Of a stretch of 64,000 nt of DNA, positions 44,061-52,981 are shown in pieces. This DNA comes from Pseudomonas sp. SLFW. GTDB taxonomy: Bacteria; Pseudomonadota; Gammaproteobacteria; Pseudomonadales; Pseudomonadaceae. The position numbers were made by a program, and so were the translations under genes. The notes under the pieces are model-generated. The model was given only the letters and a program-made list of their open reading frames with translations, was not told the DNA's origin and did no database searches. Each line of letters opens with the position of its first letter. Positions within the stretch are counted from its first letter, which is position 1. The stretch spans positions 124,001 through 188,000 of the forward strand of contig NZ_JAAAKW010000003.1 of NCBI RefSeq assembly GCF_009905615.1, in the 5' to 3' direction.

Positions 44061-44828
44061 ATGCAGATCGAAGGCAAGGTATTTCTGGTCAGCGGCGGCG
44101 CATCGGGTCTGGGCGCGGCGACCGCGCAGATGCTGATCCAGGCGGGCGCGAAGGTCATGCTGGTGGACGTCAATGCCCAGGCGCTGGACACCCAACTGCA
44201 CGTGCTCGGCGTCAATGCCCGGGCCAGTGTCACCGACATCACGAATGAGGCCGCTGCGCAGGCGGCGGTGGACACGGCGCTGGCTGAGTTCGGTCAGATC
44301 AATGGCCTGATCAATTGTGCGGGCATCGTCGGGGCGGAAAAAATCCTCGGCAAGGAAGGCCCCCATGGCCTGGACAGTTTCAGCCGGGTGATCAACGTCA
44401 ACCTGATCGGCAGCTTCAATCTCCTGCGTCTGACCGCTGCCGCCATCGCCGAGGGCGTGGCGGACGAGGGTGGCGAGCGCGGCGTGATCGTCAACACCGC
44501 GTCCGTGGCCGCGTTCGACGGCCAGATCGGTCAGGCCGCCTACGCGGCGTCCAAGGGGGCCATCGCCAGCCTGACCTTACCCGCCGCCCGTGAACTGGCG
44601 CGGTTCGGCATCCGGGTCATGACCATCGCCCCCGGCATTTTCGAAACCCCGATGATGGCCGGCATGACCCCGCAGGTGCGCGAGAGCCTGTCCGCAGGCG
44701 TCCCTTTCCCGCCACGGCTCGGCAAGCCCGACGAATACGCCGCCCTGGTGCGCCACATCATCGAAAACAGCATGCTCAACGGTGAGGTGATCCGTCTCGA
44801 CGGTGCCTTGCGCATGGCTGCTCGCTAA
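44061..44828 (+). CDS. SDR 3-hydroxyacyl-CoA dehydrogenase (HSD10-type)
   Basis: A 255-residue short-chain dehydrogenase with TGxxxGxG as [22 protein letters not shown], the catalytic Ser in [10 protein letters not shown], Tyr and Lys in YAASKGA, and [10 protein letters not shown]. The insertion [13 protein letters not shown] after NCAG is typical of type II 3-hydroxyacyl-CoA dehydrogenases acting on 3-hydroxy-2-methylbutyryl-CoA and similar short acyl groups. AAGGA upstream supports ATG 44061. It heads a module with thiolase and enoyl-CoA hydratase genes. Confidence 0.9.
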   Translation: MQIEGKVFLVSGGASGLGAATAQMLIQAGAKVMLVDVNAQALDTQLHVLGVNARASVTDITNEAAAQAAVDTALAEFGQINGLINCAGIVGAEKILGKEGPHGLDSFSRVINVNLIGSFNLLRLTAAAIAEGVADEGGERGVIVNTASVAAFDGQIGQAAYAASKGAIASLTLPAARELARFGIRVMTIAPGIFETPMMAGMTPQVRESLSAGVPFPPRLGKPDEYAALVRHIIENSMLNGEVIRLDGALRMAAR

Positions 44829-44843
44829 TCGAGGACATTCAAC

Positions 44844-46052
44844 ATGCCACACAACCAGCGTCAGCCACAGAACGAAGACCCCGTGGTGATCGTCAGCGCC
44901 GTGCGCACGCCCATGGGCGGCTTCCAGGGAGACCTCAAAAGCCTCACGGCGCCGCAACTCGGCGCGGCGGCCATCCGTGCGGCGGTTGAACGTGCGGGGC
45001 TTGAGGCCACGGATGTCGAGCAGGTGCTGTTCGGCTGCGTGCTGCCTGCCGGACTTGGCCAGGCCCCGGCACGACAGGCCGCCTTGGGGGCCGGCCTGAG
45101 CAACGGCACCTTGTGCACGACGCTGAACAAGATGTGCGGCTCCGGCATGCAAGCGGCGATCATGGGCCATGACCTGCTGCTGGCGGGCAGCGCCGGGGTG
45201 ATGGTCGCGGGCGGCATGGAAAGCATGTCCAACGCGCCGTACCTGCTGGACAAAGCGCGCAGCGGTTATCGCATGGGCCACGGGCAGATCGTCGATCACA
45301 TGTTTCTCGACGGGCTGGAAGACGCCTACGACCGTGGGCGCCTCATGGGCACCTTCGCTGAGGATTGCGCGTCATTCGACAGTTTCAGTCGCGAGGCCCA
45401 GGACGCGTTCGCCATCGCCTCGCTGACCCGGGCCCAAGAGGCCATGAAACAGGGTTATTTCGACGCTGAAATCGTCCCGGTGCAGGTGACTGTCGGCAAA
45501 GAACAGAAAACCGTCTCCCAGGACGAGCAACCGCCGAAAGCCAGGCTGGACAAGATCGCGCAGCTCAAACCGGCTTTTCGCGAAGGGGGAACGGTCACGG
45601 CGGCCAACTCCAGTTCAATTTCCGACGGCGCGGCGGCGTTGACGTTGATGCGTCAATCAGAGGCCGAACGGCGCGGGCTGAAGCCTTTGGCGGTGATTCG
45701 CGGCCATGCGGCGTATGCCAACCAGCCCAACCTGTTTCCGACGGCACCGATTGGCGCCATCGAAAAACTGATGCGCAAAACCGGCTGGTCCCTCGCCGAT
45801 GTGGACCTGTTCGAGATCAACGAGGCGTTTGCCGTGGTCGCGTTGGTGACCATGAGCAAGCTGGAACTGCCCCACGAAAAAGTGAACGTCAACGGCGGCG
45901 CCTGTGCCCTCGGCCATCCCATTGGTGCCTCGGGGGCAAGGATTCTGGTGACCCTGTTGTCGGCGCTGAAACAGCGGGGATTGCAACGCGGCGTGGCCGC
46001 TATTTGCATCGGCGGCGGCGAAGCCACGGCCATGGCGCTGGAGCTGGTTTAA
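44844..46052 (+). CDS. acetyl-CoA C-acyltransferase (thiolase)
   Basis: A 402-residue thiolase. The acyl-binding Cys lies in TLNKMCGSGMQA, the substrate His in NEAFAVVALV region, and GGACALGHPIGASGARI with CIGGGEATAMA complete the active site. GAGGAC precedes the ATG, 15 bases after the SDR stop. It would cleave 3-ketoacyl-CoA (for example 2-methylacetoacetyl-CoA) with CoA. It is not the 3-oxoadipyl-CoA thiolase PcaF as far as can be judged, because no other late pca genes accompany it. Confidence 0.93.
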   Translation: MPHNQRQPQNEDPVVIVSAVRTPMGGFQGDLKSLTAPQLGAAAIRAAVERAGLEATDVEQVLFGCVLPAGLGQAPARQAALGAGLSNGTLCTTLNKMCGSGMQAAIMGHDLLLAGSAGVMVAGGMESMSNAPYLLDKARSGYRMGHGQIVDHMFLDGLEDAYDRGRLMGTFAEDCASFDSFSREAQDAFAIASLTRAQEAMKQGYFDAEIVPVQVTVGKEQKTVSQDEQPPKARLDKIAQLKPAFREGGTVTAANSSSISDGAAALTLMRQSEAERRGLKPLAVIRGHAAYANQPNLFPTAPIGAIEKLMRKTGWSLADVDLFEINEAFAVVALVTMSKLELPHEKVNVNGGACALGHPIGASGARILVTLLSALKQRGLQRGVAAICIGGGEATAMALELV

Positions 46053-46143
46053 TCGTTTAAATTCAATGGCTTGAAGCTTTAACTTAAAGTCGGGTAATGC
46101 TGTTTCCAGTTTTGACAATTTCTGATTAATGGGATCAAGAACA

Positions 46144-46917
46144 ATGGCTTACGAAACAATCTTGAAGGAAATAAACGGTCGGGTTGCGCTGCTCACGCTT
46201 AACCGCCCGCAAGCACTGAATGCCCTTAATGCGCAGTTGATCAGCGAGCTCAACCACGCGTTGGATGAACTCGAACGCGACCGTGACATTGGCTGCATCG
46301 TGCTGACGGGATCGGCTAAAGCGTTTGCCGCCGGTGCTGATATCAAGGAAATGGCTGAGTTGACGTACCCGCAAATCTATCTGGATGACCTGTTCAGCGA
46401 CAGCGACCGGGTGGCTAGTCGCCGCAAGCCGATTATCGCAGCGGTGTCCGGGTTTGCGTTGGGGGGCGGCTGTGAACTGGCCCTGATGTGCGATTTCATT
46501 TTGGCGGCGGACAACGCCAGGTTCGGTCAGCCGGAGATCAAGCTCGGCGTGCTTCCGGGCATGGGCGGCACGCAGCGCTTGACCCGCGCCGTTGGCAAGG
46601 CAAAGGCCATGGAAATGTGCCTGACCGGGCGCATGATCGACGCCGAGGAAGCGGAGCGTTCCGGACTGGTGGCGCGCATCGTGCCTCAAGCGCAATTGCT
46701 CGAAGAGGCGCTGAAGGTCGCTGAGAGCATCGCCGCCAAGTCGTTGCCGGTGGCGATGATGGTCAAGGAAAGTGTCAATCGCGCGTTCGAGGTCAGCTTG
46801 TCCGAGGGCATCCGCTTCGAACGTCGGGTGTTCCATTCGGCGTTTGCCAGCGCGGATCAGAAGGAAGGCATGGCGGCATTCATCGAGAAGCGTGAGCCAA
46901 GCTTCAAGCACCGCTGA
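46144..46917 (+). CDS. enoyl-CoA hydratase
   Basis: A 257-residue crotonase. The oxyanion-hole segments [15 protein letters not shown] and [18 protein letters not shown], and the catalytic Glu pair around [17 protein letters not shown] are complete, followed by [17 protein letters not shown]. The start at 46144 sits nine bases after GGGAT; an upstream GTG/TTG is unlikely. A 91-base AT-rich gap separates it from the thiolase, so it may have its own promoter. It supplies the hydration step of the same short-chain acyl-CoA pathway; no acyl-CoA dehydrogenase accompanies it. Confidence 0.95.
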   Translation: MAYETILKEINGRVALLTLNRPQALNALNAQLISELNHALDELERDRDIGCIVLTGSAKAFAAGADIKEMAELTYPQIYLDDLFSDSDRVASRRKPIIAAVSGFALGGGCELALMCDFILAADNARFGQPEIKLGVLPGMGGTQRLTRAVGKAKAMEMCLTGRMIDAEEAERSGLVARIVPQAQLLEEALKVAESIAAKSLPVAMMVKESVNRAFEVSLSEGIRFERRVFHSAFASADQKEGMAAFIEKREPSFKHR

Positions 46918-46933
46918 TCAGCGGCGGCTTACC

Positions 46934-48517
46934 TCACATGCCGTCGTCTCCCGTGGCGTGCGGCGTATACCGGATGCCCTGCGCGTTGATGTGCAAGGTG
47001 GCGCGGGCGCCGCGCAGGGTGAGGGGTACCTTGCTGTCGACGAGCACAGGCGCTGGCTCGGGCGGTTTCGTCGGTGGCGACGCACCGTCCCGTTCGGTGG
47101 CTTCAAGGACCGAAATCCGCTCAGGGCCCTCGGCCATGCCACAGACCAGCGGCTGGTCGGGGTCACCTTCGAAAAATTGAATACGCAACGCCATTCCAGC
47201 GCGCGGCTCGGTGAGGCTGGTGACGACGCGTGCCCAGCTGTCCCTGAATGGACTCGCCGGACCTTCGACCTGCCATCCATACCGAATCCTGACGCGACCG
47301 GCTTCGTCCGCTCGTCCGTCGATCAGGGTGGCGGTTTCCAGCGACGCCACGACGGGTTTCGGATGCTCCACGGACGGCCTGAACGGCATCGTCCACGGCA
47401 GCACGCTAAAACTGTTTTCGTAGCCCGCCAGCGCTGGCCGGTCTGCGCCCGGCTGGACAAGCAGCCATTGTGCAATGCCCATGTCGGCGGCGCCCGCTGA
47501 CGCCATCGCCTGCAAAATATGGATGACGTCGTTGGAGGTGCAGCCCCTTAACGGCGCCAGTTGCCAGGCGCTGTGGCACACCTCCGTCAACAACGATTGA
47601 TCATTGAGCAATGGGTCTGGCTGTCCGGCCACGCGCACGACCAGGCCTGCGCGAAACCAGGGCAAGCGGCTGCGGCCCCTGATTTCCCGCCGTTCACAGC
47701 GCAGCCGTTCCAGAAGGCGGACGCTGATCTGTTTCTGCTGCTGTTGTGCAAGGGGGCGATTGGCGTGCTGCACCGCGCAAAGGCGCTGATTGTCGGCATC
47801 GGAGGCGTGATGTTGAGGTGCAAAGGCCTGAGGCGTGTAATGCTCGCCCGCATGGCTGCTGTAGCTGGCCTGCACGGACAGTTGCTCGGCGAGGTGATCG
47901 ATCGGGGCGGGCGCTGCCCCTTCCGGGAAACCCATCGGGTCGTCGGAAAACACCAGGGTATGCCGTTGTAGAGCGTGTTCATGGCGAAAGGCAATGCCTT
48001 CTTCTTCGCACAACCTCTGCAGGAAGTGCAGGTCGCTTTCGTCGTATTGCAGGCAGTGAGTTCGGCGGGGATACACGCCGATCAAGTGATCGAAGCGGAA
48101 CGCGCCGTCAGTCAGCCCGTGGTCGTGCAGCAGCCGCGTGAGAATTTGCGGCACTGTCAGACCGTTGAATGCGCGACGCCGGGTCGGGCCGCACAGTTTC
48201 TGGAGGGCAGGGGTCAGGCGTAGCCGGTACACGCTGAGGTCAGCGCCGCGATACAGTTGTCGGGCGTCGCTGATCTGCCCATGCAAGCCATGCAAGCCAT
48301 GCAAGCCATGCAGCGGGGCAGGCGTGCCGCCGATTTCCAATCCAGCGTTGCACTGCCGCAACGACGCCAGATCCAGCGCGGGATCAGGGCTCACAAGGTC
48401 GATGTCGAAGCAGAATGGCGCATTGAGTCGATCACGACCCTTGACGCCGACGACCAGCAGGTCGCTGGGGCGGCTGGCGATGGACAGGGTCATCGTCACT
48501 GGCGAGTCTTTGCGCAT
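46934..48517 (-). CDS. orphan VgrG, type VI secretion tip protein
   Basis: A VgrG-family spike protein of about 527 residues. The gp27-like part begins [20 protein letters not shown] and continues with [32 protein letters not shown] and [10 protein letters not shown]; the gp5-like OB domain has [18 protein letters not shown] and [12 protein letters not shown]. The C-terminal needle is short and Pro/Thr-rich with no effector domain seen. The start is uncertain: ATG at 48517, a later ATG at 48493 or a GTG at 48571. A 9-base tandem repeat encodes (HGL)n near residue 70. No other T6SS gene is nearby. Confidence 0.85.
   Translation of the reverse strand: MRKDSPVTMTLSIASRPSDLLVVGVKGRDRLNAPFCFDIDLVSPDPALDLASLRQCNAGLEIGGTPAPLHGLHGLHGLHGQISDARQLYRGADLSVYRLRLTPALQKLCGPTRRRAFNGLTVPQILTRLLHDHGLTDGAFRFDHLIGVYPRRTHCLQYDESDLHFLQRLCEEEGIAFRHEHALQRHTLVFSDDPMGFPEGAAPAPIDHLAEQLSVQASYSSHAGEHYTPQAFAPQHHASDADNQRLCAVQHANRPLAQQQQKQISVRLLERLRCERREIRGRSRLPWFRAGLVVRVAGQPDPLLNDQSLLTEVCHSAWQLAPLRGCTSNDVIHILQAMASAGAADMGIAQWLLVQPGADRPALAGYENSFSVLPWTMPFRPSVEHPKPVVASLETATLIDGRADEAGRVRIRYGWQVEGPASPFRDSWARVVTSLTEPRAGMALRIQFFEGDPDQPLVCGMAEGPERISVLEATERDGASPPTKPPEPAPVLVDSKVPLTLRGARATLHINAQGIRYTPHATGDDGM
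48281..48312. repeat. 9-base tandem microrepeat inside vgrG
   Basis: ATGCAAGCC is repeated three times exactly followed by ATGCA. On the vgrG strand it encodes repeated Gly-Leu-His triplets. Copy-number change would add or remove three residues without shifting the frame. Confidence 0.9.
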
Positions 48518-48853
48518 CGAGTGGGGCACCGTGAAATTTCGGGGTGCAGAGGGTACGAAAAGCGGCGCCACAAAGGGGCTAGTTCTGTATTTTCAGAAAG
48601 GGACTACAGGTCGCGTCGCCATATCCAGAGCCTTGTGTTGACGTTTTCCGGGAAACTTATCCGCGCTCGTTTGATCGACGGCAGCACGTCAGGGGTTTCA
48701 TATGACGCCAGCGCGTATAAAATGCGGCGGGCGCCAGCGTTCTGTCCTGGCGCGTCATCATCGTTCACCTTTTCAGCATTCGCCGTCTTCGGTCCGACGC
48801 GCCACGCCGGATCGGCCCCGACGGTGTACTGCCACCGGAACAAGAGAGTAATC

Positions 48854-49555
48854 ATGGGCGCACAGTGGAAGGTCAAACACAAAGAAGCAGCAGCCAATGC
48901 CAAGGGCAAGATTTTCGGCAAGCTGTCCAAGGAAATCATGATTGCCGCGCGTTCCGGCGCTGATCCCGACATGAATTCGCGCCTGCGTTTGGTGGTCGAG
49001 CAGGCGAAGAAAGCCTCGATGCCCCGGGAGACGCTGGAGCGCGCGATCAAAAAGGGCGCTGGCCTGCTGGGCGAGCACGTGCACTTCGAGAAAGTGACCT
49101 ATGAAGGGTTCGCGCCGCACAAGGTGCCAGTGATCGTCGAATGCCTGACCGATAACGTCAACCGCACGGTTGCCGAGATCCGTGTGCTGTTCCGCAAGGG
49201 GCAAATGGGCGCTGCGGGTTCGATCACGTGGGATTTCGATCATCTGGGCATGATCGAAGCGGCGGGCGACGGCAAGGCCGACCCGGAAGAAGCCGCCATC
49301 GAAGCCGGGGCGCAGGACGTCGAGCCGGGCGACGAGGGCGTGACCCTGTTCTACACCGAAGTCACTGACCTGGACGCCGTGTGCAAGGCGCTGCCAGAAC
49401 AAGGCTTCACTGTGGAATCCGCCAAGATCGGCTACCGCCCGAAAAACCCGGTGTCGGGCTTGAGCGACGAGCAGATGGCCGAGGTTGAAGCGTTTCTGGA
49501 AGCGATTGACGGCCACGATGACGTGCAGGACGTGTACGTCGGTCTGGCCGGTTGA
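48854..49555 (+). CDS. YebC/PmpR-family transcriptional regulator
   Basis: A 233-residue protein starting [19 protein letters not shown] at 48854. Landmarks are [52 protein letters not shown] and [10 protein letters not shown], as in the TACO1/YebC family. It is shorter than or divergent from the ruvC-linked YebC, and Pseudomonas usually carries such a second copy. Family members have been assigned DNA-binding or translation-related roles. The open frame continues upstream antisense to vgrG, but that part has no family features. Confidence 0.93.
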   Translation: MGAQWKVKHKEAAANAKGKIFGKLSKEIMIAARSGADPDMNSRLRLVVEQAKKASMPRETLERAIKKGAGLLGEHVHFEKVTYEGFAPHKVPVIVECLTDNVNRTVAEIRVLFRKGQMGAAGSITWDFDHLGMIEAAGDGKADPEEAAIEAGAQDVEPGDEGVTLFYTEVTDLDAVCKALPEQGFTVESAKIGYRPKNPVSGLSDEQMAEVEAFLEAIDGHDDVQDVYVGLAG

Positions 49556-49560
49556 TACCA

Positions 49561-49598
49561 CGGTGGGTCAGTGACTGATTGGAGTGATTGACCCACCG
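49561..49598. terminator. strong hairpin between yebC-like and LRR-kinase genes
   Basis: CGGTGGGTCA (49561-49570) and TGACCCACCG (49589-49598) form a perfect 10-base stem with an 18-base loop, five bases after the yebC-like stop. The flanking genes converge, so it may end both transcripts. The right arm is also the beginning of a family-2 repeat. Confidence 0.65.
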
Positions 49599-49631
49599 CA
49601 TCGCTGCGGTCGCGCCTCCGGCATCCCCCAA
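49590..49631 (-). repeat. 45-base dispersed repeat, family 2, copy E
   Basis: Reads GACCCACCGCATCGCTGCGG, then TCGCGCCTCCGGCATCCCCCA. It aligns with the inverse of copy D (32609-32652). It overlaps the right arm of the hairpin at 49561-49598. Confidence 0.6.
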
Positions 49632-49665
49632 GAGCCCGAGGCCGCCGCAAGCCAGTGATGTTTGC

Positions 49666-50952
49666 CTAGCGATCCAGTAGCGCCAGCACCTCGGCAAACC
49701 CCGGTCGTTTCATGACCTGTGGCTGAATGCAGCGCGCCGCAAGCCCCCGCAGCACAGCCGTTTCTTCGTCAGACCCGTCGCAACACGTCAGCAACTCATC
49801 CAGCAATATCCCGAACGCCCGCACCTCGATGCGCTCCAGGGTCTGGCCCGTCGTTTCATCGGGATAAAACGCGGCAGCGCCGAAATCCCCCAGCAGACTC
49901 TCGCCCTGTTCCGCCCAGAGAACGTTATGGGCGTACAGGTCGCCGTGATTGATGCCTTTGCGATGCAAATGCCCGCAGGCGTCGGCAAGGCCGTGGGCCA
50001 TGCGCCGCACCGTCGCAAGGCTCAGGCGCGTACTGCCGTAGACGTCACGCGTGCAGGATTCGAGGCTGGGCGGGCGGGCCAGGGTGATGAATCGCGGGGA
50101 AATCAGCTCCATCATCAACCCTCTCGCCTGCTGCGGGTGATCGAACACTTGCCCCAGGACGGGAATCAGGTTCGGGTGCTGACCGGCGGCGATGCACGCA
50201 GCCATTTCATTCAATGGGGAGCCATCGCTGGTCAGCTCGCCCTTATAGAGCTTGACGGCCACCTCGTCGGTCACTCCGTCGTCGTGCTGCCATTCCGCCT
50301 GCTGAATCACCCCGGAAGCGCCTTCTCCCAGCACCTGATGCAAGGTCAGCGCTGACCAGGGAATCTGCCGGATGGGCTCCTCAATGTGAATGTCGTTCAG
50401 CGGGTTGCCGGAAAACGCCAGCCAGGCCAGCGCGGGCATCTGCAGCAGCCAATCCGGCAATCGGCGAATCTCGTTGGACGCTATGCGCACCAGCTCCAGC
50501 CGCTGACACGCCGCCAGTGACGGGGGCAGGGTGCGCAATCGGTTTCCGGCCAGCATCAGTTTTTGCAGGTGTTCGAACCGACCCAGCTCATCTGGCAGTG
50601 ATTCCAGGCGGTTATCCGTCAATACGAGGGCGCGCAGACGGGGTGGCAGCGAGCGGGGCGATACGTCGGTGATCCGGCACGCCTTGAAGCCGACGAAAAA
50701 CAACTGCTCGCACTGGCCCAACGCTTCGGGCAGGTGGGTGAACAGGTTGTTGGAACAGAACAGAATCTTGAGGTGTTTGAGCCGGTGCAGATCGGCCGGC
50801 AGCTCGCTGAGTTGATTGTCCGACAGGTTCAACACCTCCAGCGAATCGCTGAGGTTGAAAATCTCGTCGGGAAACGCCGTGAGGCCGCAGCTGAGGTCCA
50901 GCCGTTTGCTGCCCGCCAGTGTGCCGGCGCGCAGGTCTGCGAGAGTGTGCAT
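49666..50952 (-). CDS. leucine-rich-repeat protein kinase
   Basis: A 428-residue two-part protein. Residues about 15-200 form some eight LRRs of the LxxLxLxxNxLxxLP type (SLEVLNLSDNQLSELP, RALVLTDNRLESLP, LQKLMLAGNRLRTLP). Residues about 210-428 form a Ser/Thr kinase-like domain: G-loop LGEGASGVIQQ, Lys in VAVKLYKG, catalytic loop HGDLYAHNVLW and DFG in LLGDFGAAAFY. All key kinase residues are kept, though the catalytic loop is HGDLYAHN rather than HRDLKPxN. It has no signal peptide or membrane segment and stands alone. Target unknown. Confidence 0.9.
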   Translation of the reverse strand: MHTLADLRAGTLAGSKRLDLSCGLTAFPDEIFNLSDSLEVLNLSDNQLSELPADLHRLKHLKILFCSNNLFTHLPEALGQCEQLFFVGFKACRITDVSPRSLPPRLRALVLTDNRLESLPDELGRFEHLQKLMLAGNRLRTLPPSLAACQRLELVRIASNEIRRLPDWLLQMPALAWLAFSGNPLNDIHIEEPIRQIPWSALTLHQVLGEGASGVIQQAEWQHDDGVTDEVAVKLYKGELTSDGSPLNEMAACIAAGQHPNLIPVLGQVFDHPQQARGLMMELISPRFITLARPPSLESCTRDVYGSTRLSLATVRRMAHGLADACGHLHRKGINHGDLYAHNVLWAEQGESLLGDFGAAAFYPDETTGQTLERIEVRAFGILLDELLTCCDGSDEETAVLRGLAARCIQPQVMKRPGFAEVLALLDR

Positions 50953-51009
50953 GGGGAAAAGGCCCGTGGTTCAGGGCCAGTCATGATAGCGAGTTCGTGA
51001 GCGTCGCGC

Positions 51010-51558
51010 TCAACCGAGGCAGCGATCCAGCAGCTGATGCATGCGTTCGAGGGTAGGGGCCGACTCGGCGTAGAGAATCCGGTACACCATGGGCGCCACG
51101 ACGGCATCGACCAGCTCATCGGCGGATGGGCTGCGCTCGCCGCGCAAGTGGGCACGGTCGATGATGATCTGCAACTGATCGCGGACCATGTTCAGGCACT
51201 TGCCCGAGCAGAGGGTTGCGCTGCTGGCGACCACGTCGCGCATCATTTCGCGGCCCGGTGCGGAATTGGTTTCTTCGAGGTAGACCTCGACCCAGGTACG
51301 CAGGTCTTCGCGCAGGCTGCCGCAATCCACCGGTTCATCGGGGCGCAACCGTTCCACTGCCGCATCGGCCAGCAGCGACGTCAAATCGCCCCAGCGACGG
51401 TAGATGGTCGAGGGCGTGACGCCCGCACGGGCAGCGATCATGGGCACGCTCAACGCGGAACGGTCCTGCTCTTCAAGCAAGTCGCGCACGGCGGCGTGGA
51501 TCGATGTCTGCACCCGGGCGCTACGGCCGCCGGTACGAATGCCTTCTTTGATAGCCAT
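51010..51558 (-). CDS. TetR/AcrR-family regulator
   Basis: A 182-residue repressor-type protein. The HTH at about 15-65 reads SIHAAVRDLLEEQDRSAL, then IAARAGVTPSTIYRRWGDL. The C-terminal domain (LRTWVEVYLEETNSAPGREMM) belongs to the group often placed beside MFS pumps. It diverges from the MFS gene at 51665 with about 106 bases between starts, so it probably represses that pump and itself. Confidence 0.92.
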   Translation of the reverse strand: MAIKEGIRTGGRSARVQTSIHAAVRDLLEEQDRSALSVPMIAARAGVTPSTIYRRWGDLTSLLADAAVERLRPDEPVDCGSLREDLRTWVEVYLEETNSAPGREMMRDVVASSATLCSGKCLNMVRDQLQIIIDRAHLRGERSPSADELVDAVVAPMVYRILYAESAPTLERMHQLLDRCLG

Positions 51559-51664
51559 GAATCGGACCTTAACACAAAGTATTTGCTTTAAGCGGTTTCT
51601 GCTCGCACACTCCCTAACGCAAATTAATAGCTTTTATGGTGTGCTTTTTCGGGAGAGTGTACGC

Positions 51665-52870
51665 GTGTCTGAATCGATGCAGAACCCGCAAGTCGATGGT
51701 CGGAGCCGAGGGCACCTCGGGTATTTCGCGTTTGTGATGCTGTGCTTCTTTGCCGCTTCCAGTGCACCGACGCCGCTCTACCATGTGTATCAGCAGGCGT
51801 GGGGCTTTTCTTCCGCGCTGCTGACGCTGATTTTTGCGGTGTACGCCTTGAGTTTGCTGGCGACGTTGTTGGTGTTCGGTTCGCTGTCAGACTATTTGGG
51901 TCGGCGTCCGGTGATCCTCGTCGCTCTGCTGCTGGAGGCCTTGTCGATGCTCTTGTTCATCGGCGCCAGCGACGTCAGTTGGCTGATAGCCGCCCGCGTC
52001 TTGCAGGGGGTGGCGACGGGGATCGCCAGCAGCGCATTGGGCGCGGCGATGCTCGACACCGATCAGAATCAGGGCCCGTTGATCAACAGCATTGCGCCGA
52101 TGTTCGGCATGGCGTTGGGCGCGCTCGGCACCAGCGCGCTGGTGGAATACGCGCCGATGCCGTTGCTGCTGGCCTTCATTCTGCTGCTGGCGGCATTCGT
52201 GGCGCAGATTCTGTACCTCTGGCGCGTGCAGGAAACCGTCAGCCCGCAACCCGGTGTGTTGAAGACCCTGAAACCCAGGCTCTATGTGCCGCAGCGTGCG
52301 TGCAGTACCTTGCTGCTGGTGTTGCCAGCGGACATCGCCGCCTGGGCGCTGGGCGGGTTCTTCCTGTCGCTGGCACCTTCATTGCTCGCCGCCGCGACCG
52401 GCTCGAAATCCGTGCTTCACGGTGGTTTGGCGGTGGCGGCTCTGACGATCAGCGGGGCGATTTCCATCATGAACCTGCGCCTGCGCCCGCCGCAATTGGC
52501 GCTGTTGGTGGGGTGCAGCTTTTTGGCGTTGGGCGTGTCGGTGATTCTGCTGGCGGTCAACGTGGGCTGGCTGTGGCTGTTTTTCAGCGGCGCCGTGGTG
52601 GCGGGGATCGGGTTTGGCGCCAGCTTCCTGGGGGCGTTGCGGTTGCTGCTGCCGCTGGCTCACGCCCATGAACGGGCGGGGCTGATGTCGACGTTTCTGG
52701 CGTTGAGCTACCTGGCGTTCTGCGTCCCGGCGCTGCTTGCCGGGCTGGCGATCAAAAGCGAGGGGCTGGTGGTCACGACCAACGTGTATGGGGCCGTAGT
52801 GGTCGTGTTGGCGTTGCTGGCCTTGGGCGGGTTGCTGATGCAGCGCATGACCAAGGCGCGCGCGGCCTGA
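51665..52870 (+). CDS. MFS transporter
   Basis: A 401-residue permease with about 12 membrane segments. The GTG at 51665 has GGGAGAG seven bases upstream and is preferred over the long open frame from 51404. The first helix region FFAASSAPTPLYHVYQQAWG and loop FGSLSDYLGRRPVILV are characteristic of a drug-efflux-like MFS subgroup usually paired with TetR regulators. The substrate is unknown. Confidence 0.9.
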   Translation: MSESMQNPQVDGRSRGHLGYFAFVMLCFFAASSAPTPLYHVYQQAWGFSSALLTLIFAVYALSLLATLLVFGSLSDYLGRRPVILVALLLEALSMLLFIGASDVSWLIAARVLQGVATGIASSALGAAMLDTDQNQGPLINSIAPMFGMALGALGTSALVEYAPMPLLLAFILLLAAFVAQILYLWRVQETVSPQPGVLKTLKPRLYVPQRACSTLLLVLPADIAAWALGGFFLSLAPSLLAAATGSKSVLHGGLAVAALTISGAISIMNLRLRPPQLALLVGCSFLALGVSVILLAVNVGWLWLFFSGAVVAGIGFGASFLGALRLLLPLAHAHERAGLMSTFLALSYLAFCVPALLAGLAIKSEGLVVTTNVYGAVVVVLALLALGGLLMQRMTKARAA

Positions 52871-52981
52871 CCCCGGATAGCACTGGAAATGGGCGCGGCG
52901 CCGCCCATTCCCTAAAGTCAGGGGCCGCAGTGCCGATAAACCGGCTGGGACACACTCGACTCAATTGAGCATGGATCAGCT

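Noticed and set aside
48281..48312. Short direct repeats as a possible CRISPR
   Set aside because: The unit is 9 bases with no spacers and lies inside a coding frame.
48257..48853. Upstream extension of the YebC-like frame over the vgrG start
   Set aside because: The YebC family begins at MGAQWK (48854); the extension contains only antisense of the vgrG microrepeat.
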